Shown: positions 26,522 to 36,124, counted from the first letter of the stretch. The stretch: DNA of 64,000 bases from Microbulbifer sp. SAOS-129_SWC (GCF_039696035.1 NZ_CP155567.1:1669001-1733000), one strand, 5' to 3'. Numbers and translations are program-made. The notes: generated by a model from the sequence alone, not told the origin.

Positions 26522-28503
26522 CCCCGGAATTCGGACACTTCGCACTGATCATCGGTCTGCTGCTGTCGCTCGCACTGGCGGCGGTGCCGATGGCCGGCAG
26601 CTACACCGCGCGGCCGCTGTGGATGGCCGCCGGGCGGCCGCTGGCACTGGGGGTGCTGGTATTCACCGCGATCGCCTTTGCCTGCCTGACCATCGCTTTC
26701 GTGCAGAGCGATTTCACCGTCAATTATGTGGCCGAGAACTCCAACAGTATCCTGCCGCTGCACTACAAAATCACTGCTGTATGGGGCGGCCACGAGGGTT
26801 CTATCCTGTTGTGGCTGCTGATGCTATCCGGCTGGACCGCAGCGGTGGCGGCCTTCAGCCGCCAGCTGCCGGCGGAGCTGGTGGCGCGGGTGCTGTCGGT
26901 ACTGGGTATGGTGCTGGTGGGTTTCTTCCTGTTTATCCTGATCACCTCCAACCCGTTCGAGCGCAGCCTGCCGTTCCCGCCCATGGAGGGCTCTGACCTG
27001 AACCCGCTGCTGCAGGATCCGGGCATGATCATGCACCCGCCGATTCTGTATATGGGCTACGTGGGTTTTTCGGTGGCCTTCGCCTTCGCCATCGCGGCAT
27101 TGCTCGGCGGCCAGATGGATGCCGCCTGGGCGCGCTGGGCGCGGCCCTGGACCGCCGTGGCCTGGTCCTTCCTGAGCCTGGGCATTGCCCTGGGCAGCTG
27201 GTGGGCCTACTACGAGCTGGGCTGGGGCGGCTGGTGGTTCTGGGATCCGGTGGAGAACGCCTCGTTTATGCCGTGGCTGGTGGGCACGGCACTGCTGCAC
27301 TCGCTGGCGGTTACCGAGAAGCGCGGCCTGTTCAAGAGCTGGACCATCCTGCTGGCGATTTTTGCCTTCAGCCTGAGCCTGCTGGGGACCTTCCTGGTGC
27401 GCTCCGGTGTGCTGACCTCGGTGCACGCCTTCGCCACCGACCCGCTGCGTGGTGGTTTTATCCTGATCTTCCTCGCCGTGGTCATTGGCCTGTCGCTGCT
27501 GTTGTTCGCGCTGCGCGCGCCGGCGGTCAGTGCCGGCGGTGCGTTTTCCTTCCGCGCGCGGGAGACCTTCCTGCTGGGCAACAATGTCCTGCTGGTGTTG
27601 ATGATGGCGGTGGTACTGACCGGTACCCTGTACCCGCTGCTGGCCGACGCGCTGCACTGGGGCAAGATCAGTGTCGGCCCGCCGTTCTTCAACATGTTCT
27701 TCGTGCCGCTGATGGCGGCACTGTGCCTGTTGCTCGGCTTCGGCATCCATGCCAACTGGAAAGACAACCGCTGGGACAAGCTGTTCAGCGCCTGGCGCCT
27801 GCCGCTGGCGATTGCGCTGGTGGCCGGCCTGGCGATGCCGTTTGCGATCGGCGGTTTCCACTGGGGCGCCGTGCTGGGCATCTTTATCGGTGTCTGGGTG
27901 GTGGCCTCGAGCCTCGCTGATATCCTCGCCCGCACCCGTAACGCGCCGTCGCTGGCGGCGGGCCTGAAGCGCCAGCGCGCCAGTTACTACGGCATGCACC
28001 TGGCGCATGTCGGCCTGGCCGTAAGCCTGCTGGGCGTGGCCCTGACCACCGTGTACAGCCAGGAGAAAGACGTGCGTCTGGGGGCGGGCGACAGCTACAG
28101 CATCGCCGGTTACGATTTCCGGTTCGACGGTGTGCGCCCGGCTCAGGGGCCCAATTACCGCGCCTTCGAAGGCGTGCTGCAGGTCAGCCGCGACGGCGCG
28201 CCGGTGGCGGAACTGCACCCGCAGAAGCGCAGCTATTTCTCCGGTGGCGGCGCCATGACCGAGTCGGCCATCGACGGCGGCCTGTTCCGGGATCTCTATG
28301 TGGCACTCGGCGAGCCGATGGACAAATCCAACCCGAATGGCGACTGGGCCGTGCGCCTGCAGTACAAGGCGTTCGTGGTGTGGATCTGGCTGGGCGCGTT
28401 GCTGATGGCCATCGGCGGCGGGATCGCGGTGGCCGACAAGCGCTACCGCAAGGTGAAGGCGGCGCGCACCGAGGGCGCCGTGGCCGCCCCGGCCAGTGCC
28501 TGA
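26518..28503 (+). CDS. ccmF: CcmF: cytochrome c heme lyase core subunit
   Basis: A 661-residue polytopic protein with the WWD motif WGGWWFWDPVENASFMPW (about residue 235), the conserved GGHEGSILLW near the N-terminus, and many transmembrane helices. CcmF, with CcmH and CcmI, transfers heme from CcmE to apocytochrome CXXCH motifs. Its CcmH/I partners are not adjacent but 13 kb downstream. Confidence 0.96.
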   Translation: MTPEFGHFALIIGLLLSLALAAVPMAGSYTARPLWMAAGRPLALGVLVFTAIAFACLTIAFVQSDFTVNYVAENSNSILPLHYKITAVWGGHEGSILLWLLMLSGWTAAVAAFSRQLPAELVARVLSVLGMVLVGFFLFILITSNPFERSLPFPPMEGSDLNPLLQDPGMIMHPPILYMGYVGFSVAFAFAIAALLGGQMDAAWARWARPWTAVAWSFLSLGIALGSWWAYYELGWGGWWFWDPVENASFMPWLVGTALLHSLAVTEKRGLFKSWTILLAIFAFSLSLLGTFLVRSGVLTSVHAFATDPLRGGFILIFLAVVIGLSLLLFALRAPAVSAGGAFSFRARETFLLGNNVLLVLMMAVVLTGTLYPLLADALHWGKISVGPPFFNMFFVPLMAALCLLLGFGIHANWKDNRWDKLFSAWRLPLAIALVAGLAMPFAIGGFHWGAVLGIFIGVWVVASSLADILARTRNAPSLAAGLKRQRASYYGMHLAHVGLAVSLLGVALTTVYSQEKDVRLGAGDSYSIAGYDFRFDGVRPAQGPNYRAFEGVLQVSRDGAPVAELHPQKRSYFSGGGAMTESAIDGGLFRDLYVALGEPMDKSNPNGDWAVRLQYKAFVVWIWLGALLMAIGGGIAVADKRYRKVKAARTEGAVAAPASA

Positions 28504-28518
28504 CGGTAAGGGGGAACC

Positions 28519-29103
28519 ATGGCCCGATTGAAACTGTTTCTGCCGCTGATCATCTTTGTCGCGCTGGCGCTGTTGTTCTGGCGCGGGCTGTCGCTGGATC
28601 CGCGCGATATGCCGTCGGCGTTGCTGAACAAGCCGGTACCGGAATTCACCCTGCCCAATGTGGCGGATACCGAGGAGTTCCTGAAAAAAGGCGATCTGCC
28701 GGCGGAGCCGCTGTTGCTGAATGTCTGGGCCACCTGGTGCATTTCCTGCCGGGTTGAGCACCCCTACCTGAACAAACTGGCGCAGCAGGGGGTGCCGATT
28801 GTCGGCATCGACCTGAAAGACGACAACGCCGATGCGCGCGAGTGGCTACAGAAATTCCACAACCCCTATGTCTTTACCGTCGCGGACAGCGAAGGCCGGC
28901 TGGCCCTGGATCTGGGCGTCTACGGTGCGCCGGAGACTTTCCTGGTGGACAGTGGTGGCACCATCCGCTGCAAGCACGTAGGTGTGGTCGATGAGCGCAT
29001 CTGGCGCACCAAGCTCAAGCCGCTGTACCAGCGCCTGAAAAAACAACCCTGGGATGAGTTCGCCGGTGAGTTACCAGATTCCCTGCTCGCCGGTTGTCGC
29101 TGA
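28519..29103 (+). CDS. ccmG: CcmG/DsbE: periplasmic thiol reductase for cytochrome c maturation
   Basis: A membrane-anchored thioredoxin-like protein (194 aa) with the active site ATWCISCRVEHP (about residue 77) and the conserved GVYGAPETFLVD segment holding the cis-Pro. It keeps the apocytochrome/CcmH cysteines reduced. It ends the first ccm block; yigZ overlaps its 3' end. Confidence 0.94.
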   Translation: MARLKLFLPLIIFVALALLFWRGLSLDPRDMPSALLNKPVPEFTLPNVADTEEFLKKGDLPAEPLLLNVWATWCISCRVEHPYLNKLAQQGVPIVGIDLKDDNADAREWLQKFHNPYVFTVADSEGRLALDLGVYGAPETFLVDSGGTIRCKHVGVVDERIWRTKLKPLYQRLKKQPWDEFAGELPDSLLAGCR

Positions 29104-29668
29104 GACCGAGGAAAAGAAGAGTCGCTTTATCTGTTGGCTGGGGCCGATCGAGGATAAGGCGGCTTTTCAGTGTGCACTGCAATCCATGCGCGCACAGTAC
29201 CCGGATGCCTCCCACCACTGCACCGCGCTGATTATCGGCAATCCCGCCAACCCCGACACCATGCAGGCCGACGACGACGGCGAGCCCGGCGGCAGTGCCG
29301 GACGGCCGATGCTGGAGTTGTTACTGAAACAGGAAATCGGCAATGTCGGCGCCATCGTGACGCGCTACTTCGGTGGTACCAAACTCGGTGTGGGCGGGCT
29401 GATGCGGGCCTACCGCGGCGCCGTCGGCGCGGCACTGCAGGCCGCGGAGCTGAAAACCTTTGTGCCGCAGTTGCAGGTGCGTGTGGCCGGCAGTTTTGCC
29501 CAGGAGTCCCGCCTGCGCTTCCTCACCAACCAGCAGCAGGGCCGCTGCGAGGAAGCAGAGTATAGCGACAGGGTCAGCATGCGTCTGCAGCTGCCGCAAG
29601 ACTGCTGGCCGGCACTGAAACAACAGTTGCTGGCAGAGGGCTTTTCCATCCTGGATAGTGATCTTTAA
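29054..29668 (+). CDS. yigZ: YigZ/IMPACT family protein
   Basis: A 204-residue protein with the UPF0029 domain (KKSRFICWL, ASHHCTALIIG, DDDGEPGGSAGRPML, RYFGGTKLGVGGLMRAY) and a C-terminal ferredoxin-like domain. Members are cytoplasmic; the eukaryotic relative IMPACT regulates translation via GCN1, and the bacterial role is not settled. The ATG at 29054 overlaps ccmG by 50 bases; an in-frame GTG at 29066 is also plausible. Confidence 0.9.
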   Translation: MSSPVSYQIPCSPVVAETEEKKSRFICWLGPIEDKAAFQCALQSMRAQYPDASHHCTALIIGNPANPDTMQADDDGEPGGSAGRPMLELLLKQEIGNVGAIVTRYFGGTKLGVGGLMRAYRGAVGAALQAAELKTFVPQLQVRVAGSFAQESRLRFLTNQQQGRCEEAEYSDRVSMRLQLPQDCWPALKQQLLAEGFSILDSDL

Positions 29669-29767
29669 CGCTGCGGTGCGGCATATGACCGCGTCAGCTG
29701 CGCGCTGACTTGCCGTTCGATTTGGCGACATCTAAGCTGAAGTGAGTTCTGTCAACGGAGTGTGTCC

Positions 29768-30202
29768 ATGCAGAGTTTCCCGCACCACTACCGCGCTTCG
29801 GCCGGCGCCAGCCCTGAAGGAGAGGTTCGTGTAGCCGCCGATGGCCTGGAGACATTCCTGTCGCAGGCACCGGTTCAGTTCGGTGGCCCCGGTGACCACT
29901 GGTCGCCCGAGGACCTGCTGGTCGCTGCGGTGGCGGACTGTTTCGTACTTACCTTTCGCGCTATTGCCGAGTATTCCGGCCTGTCGTGGACAAAGCTCGA
30001 TTGCAGCGTGGAGGGAACCCTGGACCGGGTGGAAGGGGCCACCCGCTTCACCGCCTTTGCCGTCGATGCCCGTCTCGACCTGCCCGACAACGAAGATGCG
30101 GACAAGGCGCACAAGCTGATGGAAAAGGCCGAGGCCAGCTGCCTGATTACCAATTCCCTGACGGCGGAGATAACGCTGTCGGTGTCTATCAACGCGGAAT
30201 AG
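29768..30202 (+). CDS. OsmC-family peroxiredoxin-like protein
   Basis: A 146-residue OsmC/Ohr-fold protein with the two redox cysteines in VAAVADCFVLTF and EKAEASCLITNS. Members reduce organic hydroperoxides or handle thiol stress in the cytoplasm. I chose ATG 29768 (GGAG 7 bases upstream) over GTG 29762, which lies too close to that site. Confidence 0.88.
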   Translation: MQSFPHHYRASAGASPEGEVRVAADGLETFLSQAPVQFGGPGDHWSPEDLLVAAVADCFVLTFRAIAEYSGLSWTKLDCSVEGTLDRVEGATRFTAFAVDARLDLPDNEDADKAHKLMEKAEASCLITNSLTAEITLSVSINAE

Positions 30203-30461
30203 CGACGCCCGGGCCCGGGCTGGGAGTCAGGCATCCAGCCCGTAAATATGGCTGCCCAGGTTACCGCTCCCCATCAATCCAGCCGAATTAATTTTGCTAG
30301 CCAGCGCAATCGGCTGCGCTGTAATTGCGTGTAATTGTTCCGGCCCTGCCTTCAGGCAGATTTCTGCGATCTGTCACAGCGCGCGGCTTTGCCGCACACG
30401 CCAGTTAATTTAGAATTTGTCCCTCAGGGAATTCGCGCTTGCGCATTGAAAAGGATAATTC

Positions 30462-33400
30462 ATGCAAATCTACGTCGAGAACCGGCGGGGCGTCCGCTAT
30501 CGGGTAACCCGCGGCTGGATCAGTACACCGGAAGCATTCGAGAACATCACTGCATCGCAGTTGCTTTCCTCGTTCGATGAATCGGCGCTCGACCGCATCT
30601 ACGACCAGTTCTTTGCCATCGACAAACGCAGCGTCGATCTCGGCAGCCCCCTCGATGGTATTCACTTCACCACTCTGGATCCTCTCACCGGCGCGCCGGG
30701 GCACTTTTCCGAGCGGCACCGGGAGATCTTTATCGCCGTGGCCCGACACCGCCTGTCGATCGAGGCCGCGCCTTTCCATGAGGGCGAGCTGGACGATCGC
30801 CAGTCGCTGTTGCGCAGCCGCATCCGCATGGGGCTGCAGAAAATCATTGCCGAGGAGCGTGCGGAAGCGGCGCGTATCGAAGCCGCGCAACAAAAGCGCA
30901 ACGTGCTGGAAAAGGTCGGCGCTTATGCCGAACGCGGTGCTAGCGGCATTGGTAATGCGGCCTGGGGCCTTGCGGTGTGGGTCAAGGATATCGCCGAAGT
31001 CGCCGCGCTGATCAACCCGGTGCGCCAGAGCACCGAAGTGCTGCTGGGCGCTGCGCTGCACGACCGGAGTCCGCAGCAGTCGACGCTGGTCTATCTGGGC
31101 AAGGTCAAGAAGGAAGTGGTCGACGTGCTGGGCTTCGATCCCAGCAAGATCACGGTAGAACAGCTGGAACTGGCGTTCGAAGTCGCACACCTGATCTGCG
31201 ACGATGCCGCACTGCGCAGCGATATCGCCCGTTTCGCCAAAGACTATGTCAAGGCGCAGCACAGCCTGGAAATTACCGAATTTGCTGGCGGGGGTGTGTT
31301 TGAAATCGTGCTCACCATCGTGCTGGCCGCCATCACCGGCGGTGCCGGTGCCGCTGCAGTGCTGGCCAAAAACGGCCGCCTGCTGACCCGCTTCCGCGGT
31401 ATCGGTGAATTGATGGTGGATTTCGCCAAATACCAGAAGTCGCGCCGCGCGCTGGCGAAGAAAAGGGGGGCCAGGATCGACGGCACCAGCTTTGACAAAC
31501 TGAAGTCCGAGGAGGTTGCCGCGCCGAAAGCGGCGGAACCACTCGCGTCGAAGCCAGCGGCAAAATCCGCGGGTGCTGGCGGCAAGGCCGGCGATGGGAA
31601 GTCTGGCGATGAAAAGCCCGGCGCGGACACTAAGGCGGCCAAGTCCAGTGAGCCGGACAGGTCTGGCGGCGAGACCGGCACCAACCAGAATGGCGACGCC
31701 AGCCAGTGCAATGCCACCGCCTGCGAGGGCGGTGAGCCGATCAACCTGAAAACCGGCGAAGAGCGGCTCACTCTGGTCGACGCGGTCCTCGACGGCCCGC
31801 TGCCGCTGACGGTAGCGCGTACCTATCGCAGTAGTAATCCGAAAGATTTCGGCCTGGGCCACGGCTGGACCCATACCCTCGGCGAGCGACTGGAGTGGCA
31901 GGGCGTCGGCAAGCCCCTGCGATTCCACGATGCCGAGGGGCGCGTTATCAGCTTACCGGCTCCGGGCGGCAGCGGTACCAGCCACAATGTGGTGGAACAG
32001 CTGAGCCTGACCCGCGTCGCGGATGATCACTGGATCATTGCGCCCTACGGCGCGCCCAGCGGTGTGCAGAAACACTTCAAACGCGCCGATCCCGCTGACA
32101 GCGATCTGTCCCTGGCGGAGATCCGCGACGGTTACGACAACAGCTACCGCTTCCACTATGTGCAGGGGCAGCTGATCTGCGTCGAGAGCAGTCTCGGTGA
32201 AGCCCTGCATATCGCGCCTGCCGATGGCCGTATCGGCACGCTGAAAAAAGAGACCCGCGACGGCCACATCTCCGAGCTGGCCAGTTACGAATACGACGAT
32301 GCCGGCGATCTGGTGTGTGCCACCGATGCCGAGGGGTGCAGCGAGCACTACCGCTACCACCAGCATGTGATTGCCCAGCGCACACTGAAAAGCGGCTACA
32401 GCTTCCATTTCGAATGGGATGCCGAGGGCCCCGCTGCCCGCTGCGTGCGCCAGTGGGGTGATCCCATCGACGGCCAGCCCACCTACAGCTACCAGTTCGA
32501 ATGGGATGACGACCGCAACGGCGTCACCGTCACCGACACGCGCGGTGGGCAGGAGCGCTATCGCTTCAACGAGCGCGCGCTGCCGATTTACCACCGCGAC
32601 CCGGAAGGTGGCGAGACGTTGTACACCTACAACGCTCTCGGCCAGGTCACCGAAGTGCAGTTGCCCAGCGAGAATGGCATGGCGCGCCGCGAGGTCTACG
32701 CATACGACCGCTTTGGCCGCCTGGTAAAGAAAACCGACGTGGCCGGTGGTGAACACCGTATTGAGTACAACAGCGCCGGTCTGCCGGAAAAGATCACCGA
32801 TCCTTCAGGGCGCAGCTGGCAGCGCCGTTACAACGCCAGTGGCCAGGTCACCGCTACCGTCGATCCGCTCGGCAACAGCACCCAGTACAGCTACAACCCC
32901 ATCGGACTTGTCGGCGCGGTGACCGACCCGCTCGGCAACAGCACCCGCTACCTGTGGAGCCCCGAGGGTCGTCTCAGCGCCGTGCACGACGCCATGGGGC
33001 GCGCCCAGCACTATCGCTACGACAACGCCCGACGATTGATCGAAGTGCAGCACGGACCGGGACAGAGCACCTGCTACGAATACGACGCCGAGGATCGCAT
33101 CAGTGCCGTCACCGCGCCCGACGGCGGCCGCACCCAGTATCGCTACAACCCGCAAGGGCTGGTGGCGGAGATCGTCGACGCCGAAGGGCGCAGCACGCGC
33201 TACGAATACGATGGCCTGAGCCAGGTAAAAGCGCGCACCAATCCCGACGGCAGCCGCCTGCAATACCACTACGATGGCGAGCGCAACCTGGTTGGCCTCA
33301 CCAATGAGAAGGGCGAGCGCTACACGCTCAAATACGACCGCGCAGAACGCCTGATCGAGGAGATCGGCTTCGACGGCCGTATTACCCGCTACGCCTACAA

Positions 33401-35339
33401 TCACGCCGGTCACCTGATCAGCAGCCGTGCAGTTACCGATCCGGACAGCGGCAAGGGCATCGACACTGCTTTCGAGCGCGACGGGTTCGGACGGCTGCTG
33501 GAAGAAGTCACCCCGGACGGCGCCACCCAGTTTCGCTACAACCGCAGCGGCCAGCTGGTGGAAGCGGAGAACGCGCAGCGCAAACTGCGCTGGGAATACG
33601 ACGCCTGCGGTCGCGTTACCGCCGACTGGCAGGGGCAGGCGAAAATCCAGCACCGCTATGACGCTGCCGGCAATCGCACCGCCAGCACGCTGCCGGATGG
33701 CGAAGTGCTGAGCTTCGCCTACAACCCCGCCGGGCAGTTCGAAAGCCTGCACCGCCGCCCGGTCGATGCGCCGAGTGACCAGTTGCTGGCGATGATCGGC
33801 CGCGATGATCTCGGCCGCGAGATCCGCCGCCAGCACGGCAACGGCCTGGTCGGCGAACGCGACTACGACCCCCAGGGCCGCCTGCACAAGATGCGCCTGG
33901 GCAAATCCGCCGGCCCGGTCGCCGATCCCGTTCAAAAGCCATTGCACGAGCGCGGTTACCACTACACCCGCGTCGGCCAGCTGGCACAGATCGACGACAG
34001 CCTGCGTGGCACGCGCAAATACCACTACGACGCCCTCGACCGGCTGACCAAAGTGGACGGCCCCGATCCCGAGCATTTTGTGCACGACCCGGCCCACAAT
34101 ATCCTCGCCGCCGCCGGCAGTGCGGAAGAGGCTCAGCAGCAGGCCGACGCGACAAAGATAGCCGGTAACCGCCTGGCGTTCCGCGGCGATACCCACTACC
34201 GCTACGATATCCACGGCAACCGCATCGCCACCCTGCGCGGTAAAAACCAGAAACTCCAGACCCACTACCACTACAACAGCCGCCAGCAGCTGGTGCGCGT
34301 CGAACAGTTAAGAGTGGAAGAGGGCGGTGAAGCCCAGCTGCAGCGTGAAACCGCTTACCACTATGACCCGCTGGGACGCCGCATCGCCAAGCTGGACGAC
34401 GACAGGCGAGTGGACTTCCTCTGGGATGGCGACGTCCTGCTGCGGGAACACACCCGCGACGCCGACACCGGCCAGGACCTGAAAGCGCGCACCTACTACT
34501 TCGAGCCCGGCACTTTCAAGCCGCTGGCGCTGAGTGAGGGTGGCGAGGTTTATTACTACCACCTGGATCATCTGGGGACGCCGGATGCGTTGACGAACGG
34601 TGCGGGGGATCTGGTCTGGAGTGTCAGCTACAGGACCTATGGCAATGTGGCGCTTGCGCACTGCGAGGAGATTGAGCAGCCGATCCGCTTTCAGGGGCAG
34701 TATTTTGATGGGGAGACCGGGCTGCATTACAATTTTTTCCGGTATTATGATCCGGTAATTGGGGGGTTTATTTCGCAAGACCCTGTAGGGCTTGCGGGGG
34801 GAATAAATAATTACTTTTATGTGGAAAATCCGGTTGAATGGGTTGACCCATATGGGCTAACAGCAGAAAAGGAGGCTGGGTCTCGGCAGTCTGATGCAGT
34901 AACTTCAGTTGCCAAGCAACGACAGCAGACAGCATTCAATTTTTATAAGGCTCAAGGCTTTCCTGAAGATGATATACCATCCCACTTGACAGGCATTGAT
35001 TTCAGTAAACCGGTGGAGGTGACCAAGATCGAGGAAGGTACTATTGTATATCAATACCAGTCTCCAGGAGCTCCTCAAGGAAACTATTATTCAATTGATC
35101 CGAATGTCCAGCCTTCAGAGCTTGGGATTAGCCCGATGGGTACAAATCGAGCAATGAAAAGGGTGGAGCCAAAAATAAAAAGTTTATATGTTGTTACTGA
35201 AGATACTCCAGCGCTAAAAAGTACAGCAAAAGCCGTTGATGATTTTTGGTCTGTTAAAGGTGAAGTATATCCTGCAAAAGGTGGTGCCACCCAAATGTTT
35301 ACTTCTAATAAAAGTTCGTTTGCGAAGCTTGGGGATTAA
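30462..35339 (+). CDS. Rhs-repeat polymorphic toxin with C-terminal Ntox46 (Tse6-like) domain
   Basis: A 1625-residue Rhs protein; AAGGA lies 6 bases before the ATG. The N-terminal part (about 1-420) has a helical region and the hydrophobic stretch FEIVLTIVLAAITGGAGAAAV, but no PAAR motif that I can see. YD/RHS repeats fill about 440-1430. The core ends with DPVGLAGGINNYFYVENP (about 1440), the autocleavage and cassette boundary. The variable tip (about 1467-1625) contains APQGNYYSID and KSTAKAVDDFWS (1586-1597), which fits the Ntox46 motif [KR]STxxPxxDxx[ST] except Ala for Pro. The family includes Tse6, which degrades NAD(P)+. I infer a contact-delivered (probably T6SS) NAD-glycohydrolase toxin. 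The tip is AT-rich relative to the core. Confidence 0.88.
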   Translation: MQIYVENRRGVRYRVTRGWISTPEAFENITASQLLSSFDESALDRIYDQFFAIDKRSVDLGSPLDGIHFTTLDPLTGAPGHFSERHREIFIAVARHRLSIEAAPFHEGELDDRQSLLRSRIRMGLQKIIAEERAEAARIEAAQQKRNVLEKVGAYAERGASGIGNAAWGLAVWVKDIAEVAALINPVRQSTEVLLGAALHDRSPQQSTLVYLGKVKKEVVDVLGFDPSKITVEQLELAFEVAHLICDDAALRSDIARFAKDYVKAQHSLEITEFAGGGVFEIVLTIVLAAITGGAGAAAVLAKNGRLLTRFRGIGELMVDFAKYQKSRRALAKKRGARIDGTSFDKLKSEEVAAPKAAEPLASKPAAKSAGAGGKAGDGKSGDEKPGADTKAAKSSEPDRSGGETGTNQNGDASQCNATACEGGEPINLKTGEERLTLVDAVLDGPLPLTVARTYRSSNPKDFGLGHGWTHTLGERLEWQGVGKPLRFHDAEGRVISLPAPGGSGTSHNVVEQLSLTRVADDHWIIAPYGAPSGVQKHFKRADPADSDLSLAEIRDGYDNSYRFHYVQGQLICVESSLGEALHIAPADGRIGTLKKETRDGHISELASYEYDDAGDLVCATDAEGCSEHYRYHQHVIAQRTLKSGYSFHFEWDAEGPAARCVRQWGDPIDGQPTYSYQFEWDDDRNGVTVTDTRGGQERYRFNERALPIYHRDPEGGETLYTYNALGQVTEVQLPSENGMARREVYAYDRFGRLVKKTDVAGGEHRIEYNSAGLPEKITDPSGRSWQRRYNASGQVTATVDPLGNSTQYSYNPIGLVGAVTDPLGNSTRYLWSPEGRLSAVHDAMGRAQHYRYDNARRLIEVQHGPGQSTCYEYDAEDRISAVTAPDGGRTQYRYNPQGLVAEIVDAEGRSTRYEYDGLSQVKARTNPDGSRLQYHYDGERNLVGLTNEKGERYTLKYDRAERLIEEIGFDGRITRYAYNHAGHLISSRAVTDPDSGKGIDTAFERDGFGRLLEEVTPDGATQFRYNRSGQLVEAENAQRKLRWEYDACGRVTADWQGQAKIQHRYDAAGNRTASTLPDGEVLSFAYNPAGQFESLHRRPVDAPSDQLLAMIGRDDLGREIRRQHGNGLVGERDYDPQGRLHKMRLGKSAGPVADPVQKPLHERGYHYTRVGQLAQIDDSLRGTRKYHYDALDRLTKVDGPDPEHFVHDPAHNILAAAGSAEEAQQQADATKIAGNRLAFRGDTHYRYDIHGNRIATLRGKNQKLQTHYHYNSRQQLVRVEQLRVEEGGEAQLQRETAYHYDPLGRRIAKLDDDRRVDFLWDGDVLLREHTRDADTGQDLKARTYYFEPGTFKPLALSEGGEVYYYHLDHLGTPDALTNGAGDLVWSVSYRTYGNVALAHCEEIEQPIRFQGQYFDGETGLHYNFFRYYDPVIGGFISQDPVGLAGGINNYFYVENPVEWVDPYGLTAEKEAGSRQSDAVTSVAKQRQQTAFNFYKAQGFPEDDIPSHLTGIDFSKPVEVTKIEEGTIVYQYQSPGAPQGNYYSIDPNVQPSELGISPMGTNRAMKRVEPKIKSLYVVTEDTPALKSTAKAVDDFWSVKGEVYPAKGGATQMFTSNKSSFAKLGD

Positions 35340-35341
35340 AG

Positions 35342-35611
35342 TTGGATAATATTAAAATTGTGAACGATGCGATAACTTTGACGGAGAGCCGGCTGAGAGA
35401 TATTCCCGATTTCGGGATATACAAAAGTGTCCTTCGTCAGCTAAGTTACTTATTGTTGGTGTTGGAAGGTGGAGATGATAATGGGATGCTTGATAAGGTT
35501 ATTGTTGGGCACTACGCAGTGCATGAATTTGAGGAAAGTGATCCTGAGCTTGCATCCCTATTGAAGAAATGTCAGAACATAGCGTTTAAGTTAAATCAAA
35601 GTGGTTGTTAG
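35342..35611 (+). CDS. Tsi6-like immunity protein
   Basis: An 89-residue protein starting at TTG 35342, two bases after the toxin stop, with GGGGA about 6 bases upstream. The pattern VLRQLSYLLLVLEG ... GHYAVHEFEESDPELASLLKK resembles P. aeruginosa Tsi6, in which an acidic helical protein blocks the Tse6 active site. Position, size and composition (AT-rich like the toxin tip) agree. It should neutralise the Ntox46 domain in the cytoplasm. Confidence 0.82.
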   Translation: MDNIKIVNDAITLTESRLRDIPDFGIYKSVLRQLSYLLLVLEGGDDNGMLDKVIVGHYAVHEFEESDPELASLLKKCQNIAFKLNQSGC

Positions 35612-35852
35612 CGAGACATATTCATATTTGTTGGTTCAAGATGGCGAAGATTGGTACTTGACATTCTTCGCCGGCGGGCCGGTTGAAATAGATGTGTGTG
35701 TACTACTAACGAAAGAAGAGGTTTTAAGGGTTTCTGGGGATCAAAGTGAGGCTGCCCGTTTGGCCCAGGAGTTTCAGCAGGATAGATCTTTATTTGACGG
35801 GCGGAGAGTAATCCCCTCTGTAGTTTCGGGCAGAGGTGAAAGATCATCATAG
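35601..35852 (+). CDS. Small protein downstream of the immunity gene, possible second immunity factor
   Basis: An 83-residue frame starts with GTG overlapping the end of the Tsi6-like gene and encodes MVVSETYSYLLVQDGEDWYL, then FFAGGPVEIDVCVLLTKEEVLRV and a polar tail. It looks like a small alpha/beta protein and resembles other short unknown proteins found near Rhs genes. I do not recognise a domain. Its overlap suggests co-transcription with the toxin-immunity pair. Confidence 0.55.
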   Translation: MVVSETYSYLLVQDGEDWYLTFFAGGPVEIDVCVLLTKEEVLRVSGDQSEAARLAQEFQQDRSLFDGRRVIPSVVSGRGERSS

Positions 35853-36094
35853 TGATACTCAATGGGCCGTAGGTAATAGGTTGGGTGCAGAGATAGGCCA
35901 TACCTGGCATCACAGTAGGCTAGAGGGTTGTAAATTAAATTGTGTAACTGCTCATGCACCGCACTCTGTACCGGAGGAGAGTTTATTCGAAATTCTGTGT
36001 CAGCGCTTGGCTTTATAGATTGATGTATTTCACCTGCTGCTCCAGAAGATCGTTTGCTGATCTTGATAATACTTTTCTTGTTCCGATTTATTTG

Positions 36095-36121
36095 ACGCGG
36101 TTTCAAGTAATAACTGCAATT
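36095..36121. repeat. Left inverted repeat of the IS30 element
   Basis: ACGCGGTTTCAAGTAATAAC and the following bases match the complement of the right end at most positions. Confidence 0.85.
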
Positions 36122-36124
36122 TCT

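Noticed and set aside
26824..28761. A 645-residue minus-strand frame opposite ccmF and ccmG
   Set aside because: Its composition (Gln, Arg, His-rich) is typical of antisense shadows in GC-rich genes; ccmF motifs are on the plus strand.
35836..36106. HTWHH peptide on the plus strand and a 110-residue minus-strand frame after the immunity genes
   Set aside because: HTWHH recalls HNH toxin tails of Rhs proteins, but the following His spacing does not fit; neither frame gave a convincing family pattern. Could be cassette debris.
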